A DNA stretch of 64,000 nucleotides from Tahibacter aquaticus (GTDB taxonomy: Bacteria; Pseudomonadota; Gammaproteobacteria; Xanthomonadales; Rhodanobacteraceae). The first letter of the stretch is position 1, and each line of letters begins with the position of its first letter. Where the stretch lies: positions 1 through 64,000 of the forward strand of contig NZ_SNZH01000011.1 in assembly GCF_004363655.1 (NCBI RefSeq). Direction: 5' to 3'. Positions 31,771-39,710 of this stretch are shown piece by piece. The position numbers and the translations under genes are program-made. The notes beneath the pieces are model-generated. The model did not search any database. It saw nothing but the letters and a program-made list of their open reading frames with translations, and had not been told where the DNA came from.

Positions 31771-34445
31771 CAGCTTCGTTCCCGTTCCGCCGCCAGCACA
31801 GCGCGATGCTCACGGCCAATCTGTTGCAGCAGCGCGACCGCCGTGTCGTCGGCGGCTGGCGGCGCCGCGTCGCCGATCGCATCTGCTGCACGCTGCTGCA
31901 GCCATTGCCACAAGGCGGTCTGCGCCGCACTGGCCTGCGGTTCCCGCGCCAGCCGCTGGCGGGCCAGCTGCGGCCCGACCCAGGCGGCCACCTCTTCCGC
32001 CGCAGGCTCGCGCAGCCCGCGCAGGCCAAAGTCCTGCAAAGCCCGGCGCAGCCGCTGCAGTTGCAGCAGCGGCTCGCGCAACAGGCAATGGTAATCCAGC
32101 ACGATGCTGCGCCGCTGATGCGTCAGTGCCAGTGCGGCGCGGTTGTGGTGCTCCCACAGGGCCAGCGCATGCGGCGCGGTCAGGCCATCACGGCGCAACA
32201 GCGAAGCCGCCACGGCGGCCGGCGGGCGTATCACGTGGACGAACACAGCATCGGCCAGGCTGTCGGCGATTTCGTCCAGCAGCAGGCACAGGCGCGGCTC
32301 CTTGACGAACCAGGTGCCGGCCGGGCGCAGCTGCGCCTGGATCGCGGCCCAGTCGTCGCGCCAGCGCTGCCGCGATCCACGCAGTGCCGCCGTATCCCAG
32401 CCCAGCGGCACCGACCAGTCGCCGCCGCGGCTGCGCAAGGCTTCGACACAGGCCAGATGCAGGTCGCCACGTTCGAGAAAGCCGCGCGGGTTTTCCTGCG
32501 GATTGCGCAGGAAACCCTCCGGCTCGCCGCCATAGGCGCCGAGCAGCTGCAGCAGGCCGGCGACGCAGGAGGTGCCCGAACGATGCATGCCCAGCACCAC
32601 CAGTGGCTGTTGCGGCGCCGCCGCGGCCACCGCGCGCAGGCGTGCCGGCGGACGCTGCTGCAGGCGTTCGCGCACGCGCTGCGCAGTCTGCGCCCAGGCG
32701 CCCTGTACTCGCACGGCCGCGCTGATCTGCTCTGCCCGGGCACAGGCCGCCGGCCAATCCGCCAGCCATTCGCGCAGGCGCTGCAGCAGCGCTGTTTCCA
32801 TTTCCGCGGCGTCGGCGCTGACCGCCTGCCCGCCGTACTGCGCCAGCAACTCGGCGCAGATGCCGTGGTCCGGTGCGAGCAAAGGCTTGCCCACGGCGAG
32901 CGCCTGCAGCGCCGCCCAGCTGCGCTGGCGGCTGCGGCTGCTGACGATGACCGCGTCGGCCGCGGCAAACAGGGCCGAATGCTGCTCTTCGTGCAGACGC
33001 CGCTGCGGCAGCAGGCTGTAGCGGCCACCGTGCGGATCCAGCGCCAGCGCGCGCGTGGCCGCGGCCAGGTCGATGCCGGGCGCGTCCAGCCACAGCAGCA
33101 GGCGCAGCTTGTCCTCGCGTCGAAAAGTCTGCGTCCAGGTTTGCAGCAGTTGCCAGGGCCGGTCGAGTTCGTCCCACTGCGCCACGCACAGCACGACGCG
33201 CTCGCCGGCCGGATTGCGCGGCACACGCAGGCGCGGATGCGCATACGCCGGATCGATGCCGAACGGCAGCCAATGCACCGGCGCCTCGACACCCAGTCCC
33301 AGCAGCTCGTCGCGCTGCCACTGCGCCGCCACCCAGATCTCGTCCATCGCGCGCAGGCTGGCGATCTCGTCGTCGGCCAAGGTCTCGAACGCGGCCAGTC
33401 CGATGCGATACGCGCCGGCCACGCGCGGCCACAGGCGCATATCGCCGGCACACAGCACGACCTCGGGCAGTGCGGCCAGCGTGCGCCGGCGCAGCATGTT
33501 CAACAGCACGTCTTGGCTGTCGCCGCTCTCGGCAATCGCTTCGGGCAACACCGCCGCATACAGCGAGCGATACGTCAGGCGCACGCCGGCCAGGTCCAGC
33601 GCACGCGCCAGCGGCCGCAGCCAGCGTGCCGTTTCGCGGGGAAAATCCAGCGCACCGGCGATATGCAGATCGAGGTCGTACTGCTGGCGCAATGCGGCGC
33701 CCCAGTGCTGCAGCAGGGTGGCGCGGCCCTGCGCCTGCAGCTGCGCGCGCCATTCCTCGCGGCCGGCACTGGAGCCGTGCTGCTCGTGCTGCAAGGTCAC
33801 GCCGCCGCAAAGCCAGGTCTGCCAGCCCGCGGCCGCCGCGCGCAGGCAGTAGTCGCTGTCCTCGCCGTAGGTCACGTAATCGGTATGCAGCGGCCCTATC
33901 GCCTCGATCACCGCACGGCGGATATACACCGCGGCGAAGACCACGCCTTCGACGCGTCGGTCCGCGTCGCTGTACTGGCCCATATCGCGCTCGACCCGGC
34001 CCGATGCGGTCTGCACGCCCGCGCCGTCGTCAGGCATCAGCCGCGTGCCCGCATGCAGCAGCCTGCCCTCGCCGTCGACCAGGCGGCAGCCCGCAATGCC
34101 GCAGCGCTCGTTATCTTGTACACAACGCCGCAAACGCTGCAGCCAGTCGCGCTGGCCGAACACCAGGTCATTGTTCAGCAGCACCACGTCGCTGTCCGCG
34201 GCCACGGCGGCAATGCCGGCGTTGTTGCCGCGCACGAAGCCGAGGTTGTGCGGCAGGCGCAGGCTGCGCACGCGCGGTGCATAGGCCGCCAGGCGCTGCG
34301 GTGTCGCATCGCTGGAACCGTTGTCGACGACGAGGATGTCGCAATCGGGCAGCGCGCAGCCGAGCAGGCTGTCCAGCGCGCGCGCCGTCAGTTCCCAGCG
34401 GTTCCAGGCCAGCAGGATCAGGCTGGTACGCGCCGCCAGGCTCAT
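31770..34445 (-). CDS. Three-domain GT2 / GT4-like / sulfotransferase protein
   Basis: An 891-residue protein. Residues about 5-250 are a GT2 domain (SLILLAWNRWELTARALDSL, VVDNGSS, NLGFVRGNNAGI, LLNNDLV, TYGEDSDYCLRAAAAGW). Residues about 330-600 are a GT-B/GT4-like domain (GAYRIGLAAFETLADDEIAS, WLPFGIDP, LFAAADAVIVSSRSRQRSW), lacking a clean EGF-type motif. From about 615 there is a sulfotransferase: the 5'-phosphosulfate loop LGMHRSGTSCVAGLLQLLG (618-636), NPRGFLERGDL, and a 3'-phosphate site near HVIRPPAAVAASLLRRDG. This predicts assembly and sulfation of the glycan by one chain, using PAPS as donor. The start at 34445 overlaps the previous stop (ATGA). Domain limits are estimates. Confidence 0.88.
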   Translation of the reverse strand: MSLAARTSLILLAWNRWELTARALDSLLGCALPDCDILVVDNGSSDATPQRLAAYAPRVRSLRLPHNLGFVRGNNAGIAAVAADSDVVLLNNDLVFGQRDWLQRLRRCVQDNERCGIAGCRLVDGEGRLLHAGTRLMPDDGAGVQTASGRVERDMGQYSDADRRVEGVVFAAVYIRRAVIEAIGPLHTDYVTYGEDSDYCLRAAAAGWQTWLCGGVTLQHEQHGSSAGREEWRAQLQAQGRATLLQHWGAALRQQYDLDLHIAGALDFPRETARWLRPLARALDLAGVRLTYRSLYAAVLPEAIAESGDSQDVLLNMLRRRTLAALPEVVLCAGDMRLWPRVAGAYRIGLAAFETLADDEIASLRAMDEIWVAAQWQRDELLGLGVEAPVHWLPFGIDPAYAHPRLRVPRNPAGERVVLCVAQWDELDRPWQLLQTWTQTFRREDKLRLLLWLDAPGIDLAAATRALALDPHGGRYSLLPQRRLHEEQHSALFAAADAVIVSSRSRQRSWAALQALAVGKPLLAPDHGICAELLAQYGGQAVSADAAEMETALLQRLREWLADWPAACARAEQISAAVRVQGAWAQTAQRVRERLQQRPPARLRAVAAAAPQQPLVVLGMHRSGTSCVAGLLQLLGAYGGEPEGFLRNPQENPRGFLERGDLHLACVEALRSRGGDWSVPLGWDTAALRGSRQRWRDDWAAIQAQLRPAGTWFVKEPRLCLLLDEIADSLADAVFVHVIRPPAAVAASLLRRDGLTAPHALALWEHHNRAALALTHQRRSIVLDYHCLLREPLLQLQRLRRALQDFGLRGLREPAAEEVAAWVGPQLARQRLAREPQASAAQTALWQWLQQRAADAIGDAAPPAADDTAVALLQQIGREHRAVLAAERERS

Positions 34446-34819
34446 GCCTGGGCGTCGTCGCGCACCGGGTTTTCCTGCGCCACGCCCTGCCACAGCTGCT
34501 GCAACAGCGGATCGAGATCGCGCGCCGCAGCGGCGTCGTCGCAGAGCGCGTCCAGCAGCACGCGGCGGCGCGCCAGGCCGTCGTCATGGGCGGCGACGAT
34601 GCGGCGCCAGTGCTGCGTGTCCTGTGCCACCGCCGTGCTGCGCCCGCCGCGGCGCAGCAGCCAGTCCACGGGCGCCAGCAGCGCGCGGCCCAGGCGCCAG
34701 CTGCGGCTGTGGAATACCGCCTCGCCCTGCTGCAGCAGAATGTCGATGACATGGCGCAGTTCGGCTTCGACCTGGCGCGATTCGGCCAGGCGCAGTTCCA
34801 GTTCCTGTTCGCGATTCAT
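34442..34819 (-). CDS. Short helical accessory protein of the glycan operon
   Basis: A 125-residue protein with a strong GGAGG site before ATG 34819. The N-terminal half is a charged helix likely to form a coiled coil (NREQELELRLAESRQVEAEL), followed by SRSWRLGRALLAPVDWLLRR. That last stretch resembles the S-x-SWR-(L/I)-T-x-PLR linker that often ends a coiled coil in glycosyltransferase proteins. It may organise or tether the multi-domain glycosyltransferase encoded next. Four-base overlaps join it to both neighbours. No catalytic motif is visible. Confidence 0.72.
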   Translation of the reverse strand: MNREQELELRLAESRQVEAELRHVIDILLQQGEAVFHSRSWRLGRALLAPVDWLLRRGGRSTAVAQDTQHWRRIVAAHDDGLARRRVLLDALCDDAAAARDLDPLLQQLWQGVAQENPVRDDAQA

Positions 34820-36180
34820 GCCACGCCTCCGGCGCAAGCGCCGTCCAGCCACGGGCCGAGCAGCGCCAGGCCCAGCAGCAACGCCGCCAGCAGGCTTGCC
34901 AGCAGCCAGCGCCAGGTTCCGCCGAATACCACGGCCGCGCCGGGTTCGTTGCGGCGCAGGCTGACCAGGGCGCTGCCGGCAAACGCGCACAGGAAGGGCA
35001 TCATCGGCAGCAGGAAGCGCGCTTTCACGTGCAGCAGCAGGTACAGGCCCAGCTGGTAGGCGAAGAACAGGCCTATCCACCACACCAGCACGTCACGCCA
35101 GCGCCGCCAGAACACCAGGCCGAGCGCAAAGCCAGCCAGAATGGACAAGTGGAAAATATCGCCCAGCAGGGCCAGGCCCTGCCCCAGCAGCGGCGGTACG
35201 GCACGATAGGTGCCGACATGGCCGCTGCAGGCCGGGCCGGGCAGCTGGCTCAGCAGCAGGGTCTTGCTGCTGAACAGGCGGAAATACTGCTTCTGCAGCT
35301 GCTGCGACAGGGTTTGCAGCAGGCCACGTTCGCGCACGATGCCTTCGGCCCTGGCCATGAACAGCGCATTGCGCTGCGCCGCGCCGCCGGGCAGGCTGAA
35401 ATACTCGCCCGCCAAGGGAGCGACGCTGTCGGCTACGTAGTCGCTGCGCCAGCGGTCTTCCAGGCCGCCGACCAGGTTGAACGCGGAACTGTCGGCGATC
35501 ATCGGCTTGCCCGTGAGCTTCCAGCCGTTCCACAGCGGCACGGCGATCACCGCGGCCACGGCCAGCAGCAGCGCTGCGCTCGCGCGCCAGTTCCAGCGCC
35601 AGCCCTGCACGATCAGCAAGGCCGGCCAGAACAGGCTGAGCAGGCTCTTGGCCAGCAGCGCGCCACCCAGGGCCAGGCCGGCCGCCACGCCGCGCCAGGC
35701 CGTGGTCAGGCGCTGCACCAGGCGCAGCGCCGCCAGCAGCAGCAGCAGGTGCAACGGCTCAGGCCAGAGCCACTGCGCATAGGCCATGGTGGAAGGATTC
35801 AACAGCAGCAGCGCCGCCGCCGCGTTGGCCGCGCGCACGCGGCCGTCCACGTCGCGCCAGATCGCGCGCAGCAGCGCGGCCGCGCCGATCAGGAATGCTG
35901 TCTGCAGCAGCTGTATCGGCAGCAGGTTTTCGCCGAACAGGCGCAGCATCGCGGCGATCAGCCAGGCCTGCAGCGGCGGCCACCAGCCGGCGTCGACGAT
36001 CGGCGGCGCCAGACCGGCCAGGCCGCGCGCCCAGTTCAGATAGCTGGCTTCGTCGCCAAGCAGCGTCTTGCCACCGCCCCAGTACAGCCAGTACAGGGCA
36101 ATTTGCTGCAAAAGGAAAAACGCAATAAATACCAGCAGCAGGATGCGCCGCCGCGACTGCGCATCCTGCCGCGGGTTCAC
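34816..36180 (-). CDS. GT-C membrane glycosyltransferase (ArnT/PMT-like)
   Basis: A 454-residue polytopic inner-membrane protein with about ten to twelve hydrophobic spans, beginning LLLVFIAFFLLQQIALYWLY. The first periplasmic loop has the acidic motif LLGDEASYLNWARGL expected for the catalytic Asp/Glu of lipid-linked sugar transferases, followed by WWPPLQAWLIA. A large loop at about 230-300 (LVGGLEDRWRSDYVADSVAP) is typical too. It would transfer sugar from a polyprenyl-phosphate carrier on the periplasmic side. The GTG at 36180 lies 3 bases after the lipoprotein stop, so the operon probably begins with the lipoprotein gene. Confidence 0.85.
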   Translation of the reverse strand: MNPRQDAQSRRRILLLVFIAFFLLQQIALYWLYWGGGKTLLGDEASYLNWARGLAGLAPPIVDAGWWPPLQAWLIAAMLRLFGENLLPIQLLQTAFLIGAAALLRAIWRDVDGRVRAANAAAALLLLNPSTMAYAQWLWPEPLHLLLLLAALRLVQRLTTAWRGVAAGLALGGALLAKSLLSLFWPALLIVQGWRWNWRASAALLLAVAAVIAVPLWNGWKLTGKPMIADSSAFNLVGGLEDRWRSDYVADSVAPLAGEYFSLPGGAAQRNALFMARAEGIVRERGLLQTLSQQLQKQYFRLFSSKTLLLSQLPGPACSGHVGTYRAVPPLLGQGLALLGDIFHLSILAGFALGLVFWRRWRDVLVWWIGLFFAYQLGLYLLLHVKARFLLPMMPFLCAFAGSALVSLRRNEPGAAVVFGGTWRWLLASLLAALLLGLALLGPWLDGACAGGVA

Positions 36181-36183
36181 GGC

Positions 36184-36726
36184 TTACTGCGCCGGCTGGG
36201 TCGGCTGCGCAGGCTGTGCCGGCGCGGCGGCCGGCTTGCGCTTGGCAGCGGCCTTGAACACCGGCGTGAACTTCTCGCGGGTGCCGTCGGTGGCAATGGA
36301 TTCGACGTAGTACCAGTATTCCTTGCAGGGATCGATGGTGTCGTCGCGGAATTCGTATTTCTTGGTTTCGTCGGTAGTGCCGGCGCCGAGCACCGGTTCC
36401 GCGCCGAGCTTGGCGAACGGGCCGGCTTCGGCATCGCCGCGGAACACTTCATAACCGAAGTTGTCGACTTCGCTGGCCGTGGTCCAGCGCGGCGTGTTGG
36501 CCAGGCGCTGTTCTTTGGGCAACGCGCTCTGGTCGCCGCACGCGCCTTCTGCAATCGCCGGTGGCGGCGCGTCGGCCGGTTTGGCATCGGCAGGCTTGGC
36601 ATCGACCGCCTTGTTTTCCGCAGCCTTGGCAGGGGCGGCCGGTGCCGCCGGTTTGCTGTCGGTGGACGAATTGCTGCACGCCGTCAGCGACAGCAGCAAG
36701 ACCAGGGGAACGAACAGATGGCGCAT
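36184..36726 (-). CDS. Lipoprotein with fibronectin-III-like domain
   Basis: A 180-residue protein with a lipoprotein signal: MRHLFVPLVLLLSLTACSNS, with lipobox LTAC and Cys at 17. An Ala/Pro/Lys linker of about 40 residues follows, then a region that resembles a fibronectin type III module (TPRWTTASEVDNFGYEVFRG, then EYWYYVESIATDGTREKF), and a Pro/Ala/Gln tail. The linker and tail may span the peptidoglycan. A GGAG site precedes ATG 36726. First gene of the minus-strand glycan operon and divergent from the transglutaminase-like gene, so both promoters lie in the 92-base gap. Possible role: outer-membrane component for glycan display. Confidence 0.75.
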   Translation of the reverse strand: MRHLFVPLVLLLSLTACSNSSTDSKPAAPAAPAKAAENKAVDAKPADAKPADAPPPAIAEGACGDQSALPKEQRLANTPRWTTASEVDNFGYEVFRGDAEAGPFAKLGAEPVLGAGTTDETKKYEFRDDTIDPCKEYWYYVESIATDGTREKFTPVFKAAAKRKPAAAPAQPAQPTQPAQ

Positions 36727-36818
36727 GGGGAACTCCGCAGATGAGGTGGGCTGGAACACGAACCGTATCCCAACGCGGCCTATGGACAAGCACAGGCGGG
36801 CGCAACGATAGTCGGCAC

Positions 36819-37991
36819 ATGCTTTCCGTGCAAACCCCAAATCGGCTCAGGTCGCCGCGATTGGCCCTGGCCAGCTTGCTGCTGTGGCTGCCTTTTGCCA
36901 TTGCCCAGGCCGCCGGCTGGCAGGCCAGCATCAGCCCCGGCGACGCGCTGTATCCCGTACTCGATCTGTCCCAGGGCGTGAGCAAGCCCGGCGAAGGCCG
37001 CTACGGCGACGGCAGCGGCATGATCTCGGTCGATATTGTCGCCAGCCAGGACAACGAACGCGTCGACCTGCGCGTCAGCGCACCGGCGCTGGCGCAGGCA
37101 GCGACGGTACAGGCCGTACTGCCGCGCGCCGGCCAGCACTACACCTTGAAACCGCGCCTGCGCTGGGACCGCGGCGCACTGGCGCGCGTGGACAAGCCGC
37201 AGGACATCGCCGTCGACTTCCGCCTGCAGCGCAACGGCGGCGACGTGCAGACGCGGCGCCAGGCTGCGCGCCTGCACCCGCTGTCCGAAGCGCTGTACTA
37301 CGTGCGCGACGGCAAGGACCATGTCGATCTCGGCTGGATCTTCGCCGCCTACGCCGATCCCAACTCGCCCGTGATCGATCGCATCCTCGACGAGGTGGCC
37401 GAGCGCCATCCCTTCGTCTCGCTGCAGCCCGGCCCGCGCAGCAGCGCGCAGACCCTGGCGGCAGCCTATGCCGTGTGGGAAGTGCTGCAACTGCACGGCG
37501 TGCGTTACGCGGACGAAGACCCGGGCCTGGCCCGCGGCCCGCTGGTCTGGAGCCAGCACGTGCGCCTGCACGACGATGTGTGGAACGAACGCCGCGCCAA
37601 CTGCATCGACGGCAGCCTGCTGCTGGCGGCGGCGCTGGAACGCCTGGGCATACGCAGCGTGCTGCTGCTGGTGCCGCGGCATGCCTTGCTGGCGTTCTAT
37701 ACCGACGCACGCCAGTCGGCGCCGACCTTCGTCGAAACCACCTTGCTCGGTGCGCGCCAGCTGGCCGTGCGCCCCCGGCCCGGCTTCGTCGGCGAACTCA
37801 GCCTGATCGACAGCGATGCACTGGACAGTTTCTCTGCCGCCCTGGTCGCCGGCCAGGCGCGCTATGCACGCGAAGCGGCCGGCTTCGGCCAGCGCAAGCC
37901 CGACTTCCAATGGATCGACCTGGCTACCGCGCGCAGCTACGGCATCGTGCCGCTGGCCGCACCCGCTGCCGCGGCACCGCCGCGCCGCTGA
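36819..37991 (+). CDS. Secreted transglutaminase-like protein
   Basis: A 390-residue protein with a signal peptide (LALASLLLWLPFAIAQAAG). Residues about 25-140 look like a beta-rich domain. From about 200 onward there is a papain-like transglutaminase fold: AYAVWEVLQLHGVRYADEDP, RRANCIDGSLLLAAALERLG with the candidate nucleophile Cys in NCID, and a candidate His in VPRHALLAFYTD, followed by a candidate acidic residue further on. It might cross-link or cleave peptide or cell-wall material, or act as a peptidase. It starts the plus-strand half of the glycan locus. Family assignment is from motif order; activity is not assured. Confidence 0.65.
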   Translation: MLSVQTPNRLRSPRLALASLLLWLPFAIAQAAGWQASISPGDALYPVLDLSQGVSKPGEGRYGDGSGMISVDIVASQDNERVDLRVSAPALAQAATVQAVLPRAGQHYTLKPRLRWDRGALARVDKPQDIAVDFRLQRNGGDVQTRRQAARLHPLSEALYYVRDGKDHVDLGWIFAAYADPNSPVIDRILDEVAERHPFVSLQPGPRSSAQTLAAAYAVWEVLQLHGVRYADEDPGLARGPLVWSQHVRLHDDVWNERRANCIDGSLLLAAALERLGIRSVLLLVPRHALLAFYTDARQSAPTFVETTLLGARQLAVRPRPGFVGELSLIDSDALDSFSAALVAGQARYAREAAGFGQRKPDFQWIDLATARSYGIVPLAAPAAAAPPRR

Positions 37992-38016
37992 AGCAGCACG
38001 CAGCCGCCCCTTGCCC

Positions 38017-38622
38017 ATGAGCCCTACCGACGCATCCCGCCGCAGCGACGAACTGCAGCAGCTGCACGCACGGATCCGCAGCGAGGCGCTGGCCCTGCCC
38101 GCGCCACCGGCCAGCGACGTGCTGCCGCGCGCTGCCGTCACGGCGGAACTACCGGCCGATCATCCGCAGCGGCTGAACTATGCGCTGGATGATTTTCTCC
38201 ATGTGCACAACGAGGAATTTGTCGAACTCGCCTACCGCTGCCTGCTCAAGCGTGCGCCCGATGCACAAGGCCATCTGGAACTGTTGCAGCGCCTGGCCGC
38301 CGGCGACAGCAAGATCGCCATCCTCGGCGATATGCGCGAATCGGTCGAAGGCCGCGGCTTTGGCGTGGAAATACGTGGCCTGGCCGCGCGCTACCGGTTC
38401 TGGCGGCTGACGCGACTGCCGCTGGTCGGCAGCCTGATCGAACGCGCGGCACTGCTGTGGAACCTGCCCGAGATCGCCCGCGAACAACGCCGCCTGGGCC
38501 AGGCCCTGGCGCGGGAAAGCCATAGCGGCGAACTGGTCGAGCTGGCGGCCGAACTCGCACGCCTGCGCCGGGAAATGCAACGCCTGCGCCGCGACACCGA
38601 GCGTTCCGGCAAAGGCGATTGA
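38017..38622 (+). CDS. DUF4214 domain protein
   Basis: A 201-residue cytoplasmic protein. Residues about 50-120 match DUF4214: DFLHVHNEEFVELAYRCLLK, RAPDAQGHLELLQRLAAGDS and GDMRESVEGRGFGVEIRGLA, the F-V-x-x-x-Y-x-x-LL-x-R-x-P-D-x-x-G pattern. The C-terminal 60 residues are a charged helix (ELAAELARLRREMQRLRRDT) likely to be a coiled coil. DUF4214 is often found with or inside surface-glycan enzymes and exported repeat proteins; its role is not established. It overlaps the next glycosyltransferase start (TGATG), which suggests a shared complex. Confidence 0.8.
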   Translation: MSPTDASRRSDELQQLHARIRSEALALPAPPASDVLPRAAVTAELPADHPQRLNYALDDFLHVHNEEFVELAYRCLLKRAPDAQGHLELLQRLAAGDSKIAILGDMRESVEGRGFGVEIRGLAARYRFWRLTRLPLVGSLIERAALLWNLPEIAREQRRLGQALARESHSGELVELAAELARLRREMQRLRRDTERSGKGD

Positions 38623-39710
38623 TGCGCATGAAGATCGCCCTGCTCGCCCCTTCGCTGACCGCACACGACGCCGTCGGCACCGACGTGCTGGAAATGGCCG
38701 CGGCACTGCGCCAGGCCGGCCACGACGTGCGCCTGTACGCCGACCATAGCCAGGGCATTCACGACAGCGTGCATGCCCCGGCCGGGCTGGAGCGCTGGCT
38801 GGGGCCGCGGGATCTGGTCATCTACCACTATTCCATTGGCTGGCCGCGCGTCGAACAGCAGCTGGCGACGCTGCGCTGCCGCCGCGTGCTGCGCTACCAC
38901 AACATCACGCCGCCGGAATTCTTCCAGGGCTGGTCGCGCGAGCATGTGCGCAGCTGCGCTGCCGGCCGCGCCGGCCTGGCCACGGTCGCCACGCTCGGTT
39001 TCGATCTCGCCTGGGCCTGCTCGGCCTACAACCGCGACGAGCTGGTACAGGCCGGCCTGCCGCCGGAACGGAGCCTGGTGCTGGCGCCGTTCCACCGCTG
39101 CGAGGCGCTGCTGGACCAGGCCGCCGACAGCGCCCTGCTCGACCGCTACGACGACGGCCGCCGCAATATCCTGATGCTGGGCCGGGTCGCGCCGAACAAG
39201 GGGCATATCGCCCTGTTCGACGCCTTCGCCTGCTACCGGCGCGAATACGATGCCGAGGCGCGCCTGCTTGTGGTCGGCAAGCACGACCGCCGCCTGGGAC
39301 GCTATTCGCGCCATCTGCGCGAGCGCTGTGCCACACTGGATATTTCTGCACAGGTTCACTTTCTCGACAATGTCGACGATGCCCGGCTGAAGGCCTGCTG
39401 GCTGGTCGCCGATGCGCTGCTGATGCTGTCCGAACACGAAGGATTCTGCGTGCCCCTGGTCGAGGCGATGGCCCTGGGCGTGCCCATCGTCGCGCGCGAC
39501 AGCAGTGCCATAGGCCAGACCCTGGGCGAAGCCGGCCTGCTCTGGCAGGAATCCGATCCGCGCCTGTACGCCGCCAGCCTGGCCCGCCTGGTGCGCGACG
39601 CGGACAGCGCCGAACTGCTGCGCCTGTGCGGACGCGCGCGCTACCGTGAGCAGTTCGCTCCGGCAGTGCTGCGCACCCAGCTGCTCGCGGCGATGGAGGC
39701 TTTCGCATGA
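38622..39710 (+). CDS. GT4 family glycosyltransferase
   Basis: A 362-residue GT-B fold enzyme. N-terminal Rossmann half: MKIALLAPSLTAHDAVGTDV, YADHSQGIHDS and LRYHNITPPEFF. C-terminal nucleotide-sugar half: LMLGRVAPNKGHIALFDAFA, VHFLDNVDDARLKACWLVAD and LSEHEGFCVPLVEAMALGVP, with the E-x7-E pair in place. It transfers a sugar with retention. The ATG at 38622 shares a base with the preceding stop; a second ATG at 38628 is possible. Cytoplasmic, probably a step in the same glycan. Confidence 0.92.
   Translation: MRMKIALLAPSLTAHDAVGTDVLEMAAALRQAGHDVRLYADHSQGIHDSVHAPAGLERWLGPRDLVIYHYSIGWPRVEQQLATLRCRRVLRYHNITPPEFFQGWSREHVRSCAAGRAGLATVATLGFDLAWACSAYNRDELVQAGLPPERSLVLAPFHRCEALLDQAADSALLDRYDDGRRNILMLGRVAPNKGHIALFDAFACYRREYDAEARLLVVGKHDRRLGRYSRHLRERCATLDISAQVHFLDNVDDARLKACWLVADALLMLSEHEGFCVPLVEAMALGVPIVARDSSAIGQTLGEAGLLWQESDPRLYAASLARLVRDADSAELLRLCGRARYREQFAPAVLRTQLLAAMEAFA

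Noticed and set aside
31755-34964. 1069-codon plus-strand frame opposite the glycan genes
   Set aside because: Long antisense frame produced by high-GC codon use; no ribosome site, no domain, and it crosses several confirmed minus-strand genes. The same reasoning removes the long plus frame at 44329-47538.
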